Part shown: in pieces, positions 37,720 to 39,778 of the stretch
Numbering within the stretch: the first letter of the stretch is position 1
Layout: each line of letters opens with the position of its first letter
Assembly: GCA_946414075.1 (NCBI GenBank)
Contig: CAMKNA010000021.1
Coordinates: forward strand, 1 to 39,778
DNA: 39,778 nucleotides
Origin: an uncultured Fibrobacter sp.
GTDB taxonomy: Bacteria; Fibrobacterota; Fibrobacteria; Fibrobacterales; Fibrobacteraceae
Direction of reading: 5' to 3'
Notes under the pieces: model-generated
Told to the model about the DNA's origin: nothing
What the model saw: the letters and a program-made list of their open reading frames with translations, nothing else
Databases searched by the model: none
Program-made: the position numbers and the translations under genes

Positions 37720-38993
37720 ACTATATCGTTAACGAACAGCATTCTGGAGAGCGTATCGACAAGTTTCTTGTGGGTGCCATGGACAATGTGTCCCGAACCG
37801 ACATCCAGAAACTGATTGCTGCCGGCGAAGTCAAGGTGGGTGGGGCGCCTGCATCCAAGAACTTCCGCGTAGAGACGGGTATGGTGGTGGTGGTGGAGAA
37901 GGTTCCTGAAAAGGAAGCCAGCACCCTGGAACCCGAGAACATTCCGTTGGACATTGTCTACGAAGACGACGACATTGTGGTTTTGAACAAGCCCCGCAAT
38001 CTGGTGGTGCATCCCGGAAACGGCGTGCAGAACGGCACCTTGGCCGCAGGGCTTTTGTATCATTTCAAGGAAAATCTTTCGGCGGTAAACGGACCGCTTC
38101 GTCCGGGCATTGTCCACAGGCTGGACAAGGATACGCCGGGGCTTATGGTGGTGGCAAAGAACGATGCCGCCCACAGGCACTTGGCCCACCAGCTTGAAAC
38201 ACGGACGCTCCACCGTACCTATAACGCCCTCGTGTGGGGTCATGTCCGTGACTTGGAAGGGACTATCGACGCCCCCATCGGTCGAAACCCCAAGAACCGC
38301 CTGAAGATGGCGGTGGTGAAGGATGGCAAGCCTAGCCGTACCCACTTTGTGGCGAAGAAGTTCTTTGCTTTCGCTACCTTGTTGGAACTGCAGCTGGAAT
38401 CGGGTCGTACCCACCAGATTCGCGTGCATAGTCGCTACATGGGCCACCCTGTGGTGGGTGACCCGCTTTATGACGGTCGTGATGGCTGCTTGAACCGCGT
38501 TTCGCCCCTGATGAAGGAATTTGCGGCTAAGGTTCTGGAGATCGCGCCGGCCCAGCTTTTGCAGGCGGTAAAGATTGAACTGATCCACCCGACTACGGGC
38601 AAGAAGATGAAGTTCAAGGTGCCGCTGGAAAAGCCTTTTGAGCAGGTGCTGAAACTTTTGAAGAAGGAATGCCCTGCCGACGCTCCAACCTTCGATGAAG
38701 ATGAAGGATTCCATGACTTTGATGCGGATATCCGCTTCGACGAAGGTTATGAAGATGAAGTTGACGAAGGTCTGTTGGACAAGTTCGATGAATGTGTTTT
38801 CCCGGAACTAAAAGAAAGGAAGACCCGCGCCCAACGCCATGCCGAAAAGGCGGCCAACGCTGCGAATCGCAGAGCCAAGGCCGCCGAGCGCAAGCGTATC
38901 AAGCAGGAGAAGGCTGCCCGCCGCCGTGGGATAGCTCCCGAGGATTTTGTTCAGCCCGGTTATGAACCGACCATAGATCCGGATTTACTTTAA
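37716..38993 (+). CDS. rluD: RluD-type 23S rRNA pseudouridine synthase with long charged tail
   Basis: Converts uridines in 23S rRNA helix 69 (or similar) to pseudouridine. Residues 1-60 are an S4 RNA-binding domain (ERIDKFLVGAMDNVSRTDIQ). The catalytic core has HRLDKDTPG (134-142, catalytic D137) followed by LMVVAKND, and later SGRTHQIRVH. Residues 317-425 are an unusual tail: an acidic part (317-365, Asp/Glu-rich) then a basic Ala/Arg/Lys-rich helix (366-405). RluD of E. coli ends near the catalytic domain. The start is GTG, overlapping the lspA stop. Specificity (RluD versus RluC/A) is inferred from the S4 domain and the lspA neighbour. Confidence 0.9.
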   Translation: MNYIVNEQHSGERIDKFLVGAMDNVSRTDIQKLIAAGEVKVGGAPASKNFRVETGMVVVVEKVPEKEASTLEPENIPLDIVYEDDDIVVLNKPRNLVVHPGNGVQNGTLAAGLLYHFKENLSAVNGPLRPGIVHRLDKDTPGLMVVAKNDAAHRHLAHQLETRTLHRTYNALVWGHVRDLEGTIDAPIGRNPKNRLKMAVVKDGKPSRTHFVAKKFFAFATLLELQLESGRTHQIRVHSRYMGHPVVGDPLYDGRDGCLNRVSPLMKEFAAKVLEIAPAQLLQAVKIELIHPTTGKKMKFKVPLEKPFEQVLKLLKKECPADAPTFDEDEGFHDFDADIRFDEGYEDEVDEGLLDKFDECVFPELKERKTRAQRHAEKAANAANRRAKAAERKRIKQEKAARRRGIAPEDFVQPGYEPTIDPDLL

Positions 38994-39027
38994 ATGCAAG
39001 TTTTAAAATCAAACAAAGGATAGAATC

Positions 39028-39778
39028 ATGCGTGATCAATTTGAAAGCCCGCTTATCAAGCGTTACGCTAGCAAGGAAATGAGCTTCATTTTCAGCCCGC
39101 AGTACAAGTTCCAGACTTGGCGCAAGCTGTGGATTTATCTCGCCGAATCTGAAATGGAACTCGGCCTCCCCATTACGCAGGAGCAGGTGGACGAACTGAA
39201 GGCCCACGAGAAGGATATTAACTTCGAAGTCGCCGAGGAAGAAGAAAAGCGCCGCCGTCACGATGTGATGAGTCATGTTTACGCTTACGGCGTCCAGTGC
39301 CCCAAGGCCAAGGGCATCATCCACCTGGGTGCAACCTCTGCATTTGTGGGCGACAACACCGACCTTATCCAGATGCAGCAGGCTATGATTCTCGTGCGCA
39401 AGCGCCTTTGCCGCGTGATGGACAAGCTTTCCAAGTTTGCGATGGAATACAAGGACATGGCCCAGCTCGGTGCCACCCACTTCCAGGCCGCCCAGCTTAC
39501 CACTGTGGGTAAGCGCGCATGCCTTTGGCTTCAGGACATGCTCATCGACCTCGAAGAATTGAACTTCCTCATCGAAGTGCTTCCGTTCCGCGGCGTGAAG
39601 GGCACCACCGGTACCCAGGCCAGCTTCATGGACCTGTTCAATGGCGACGAAGAAAAGATTATGGAGCTCGACCGTCGCGTGACCGCTAAGGCTGGCTTCA
39701 AGCGTGTGCTCACCATCACTGGCCAGACCTACACCCGTAAGTGGGACAACCGCGTGAACCAGGTGCTCAGCTCCATCG
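39028..39778 (+). CDS. purB: Adenylosuccinate lyase, 3' end cut by the window edge
   Basis: PurB cleaves adenylosuccinate to AMP and SAICAR to AICAR in purine synthesis. The visible 250 residues include [55 protein letters not shown] and [14 protein letters not shown]. The SSxMPxKxN signature loop lies beyond the window. These motifs match the vertebrate/yeast ADSL type, as I recall it, better than the short Bacillus/E. coli type. AAAGGA precedes the ATG. 34 bp separate it from rluD, and no TANNTTTG octamer is apparent. Confidence 0.93.
   Translation, partial: MRDQFESPLIKRYASKEMSFIFSPQYKFQTWRKLWIYLAESEMELGLPITQEQVDELKAHEKDINFEVAEEEEKRRRHDVMSHVYAYGVQCPKAKGIIHLGATSAFVGDNTDLIQMQQAMILVRKRLCRVMDKLSKFAMEYKDMAQLGATHFQAAQLTTVGKRACLWLQDMLIDLEELNFLIEVLPFRGVKGTTGTQASFMDLFNGDEEKIMELDRRVTAKAGFKRVLTITGQTYTRKWDNRVNQVLSSI

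Overview
The window is a gene-dense, moderately GC-rich bacterial chromosome segment. Three things point to the Fibrobacterota, most like Fibrobacter, within the FCB group. Octamers fitting the Bacteroidetes-type promoter core TANNTTTG recur just upstream of many genes. Most genes are housekeeping genes with little intergenic space. Several genes are of unusual type (an AroK-AroB fusion, a CDKAL1-like MtaB, a eukaryote-like adenylosuccinate lyase). The taxonomic call is inference; no rRNA gene is present.

Layout. 1-1511: three small hairpins, then a minus-strand pair (a TIM-barrel glycosidase-like protein and a receiver-like small protein). 1633-4544 (+): thiL and a PilB/GspE-type assembly ATPase, ended by a hairpin that lies inside the convergent mtaB gene. 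4580-8096 (-): yajC, def, spoIID-like and mtaB in an apparent operon. 8158-11640 (-): aroE, aroKB fusion and a sugar-nucleotide epimerase. 11740-17227 (-): an acyl-CoA thioesterase, a MATE exporter, then dnaG-sufC-sufD with overlapping ends. 17273-18193 (+): an RmlD-type reductase. 18261-25002 (-): miaB, a SPOR protein, tRNA-Leu(CAA), an acidic exported protein, panD, an exported beta-rich protein, then a LytR_C lipoprotein, rsfS and argS. 25043-27081 (+): two lipoprotein genes with duplicated 5' ends and a gene remnant between them, a small membrane protein, and a HAD phosphatase; an MGMT gene converges on it. 27731-29896 (+): a SurA-like foldase and prfB with its programmed +1 frameshift.

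29897-31919 is the one accessory-looking stretch: an AT-rich DUF285/BspA-type repeat gene lies between two diverged 75-bp direct repeats, with a REP-like palindrome and a terminator on the right. 31920-35184 (-): typA and dnaA. 35457-38993 (+): a membrane protein, a squalene/phytoene synthase, lspA and rluD, tightly packed. purB starts at 39028 and runs off the right edge.

Most genes serve core processes: translation and tRNA modification (argS, prfB, def, rsfS, typA, miaB, mtaB, rluD, tRNA-Leu), replication (dnaA, dnaG), Fe-S assembly (sufCD), the shikimate pathway, cofactors (thiL, panD) and envelope functions (yajC, lspA, SurA-like, SPOR, SpoIID-like, LytR_C). No CRISPR array, complete insertion sequence, prophage or recognisable defence system was seen. 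The points most worth a second look are the promoter octamer code with apparently near-leaderless genes, the CDKAL1-like MtaB, the eukaryote-like purB, and the repeat-flanked BspA cassette.
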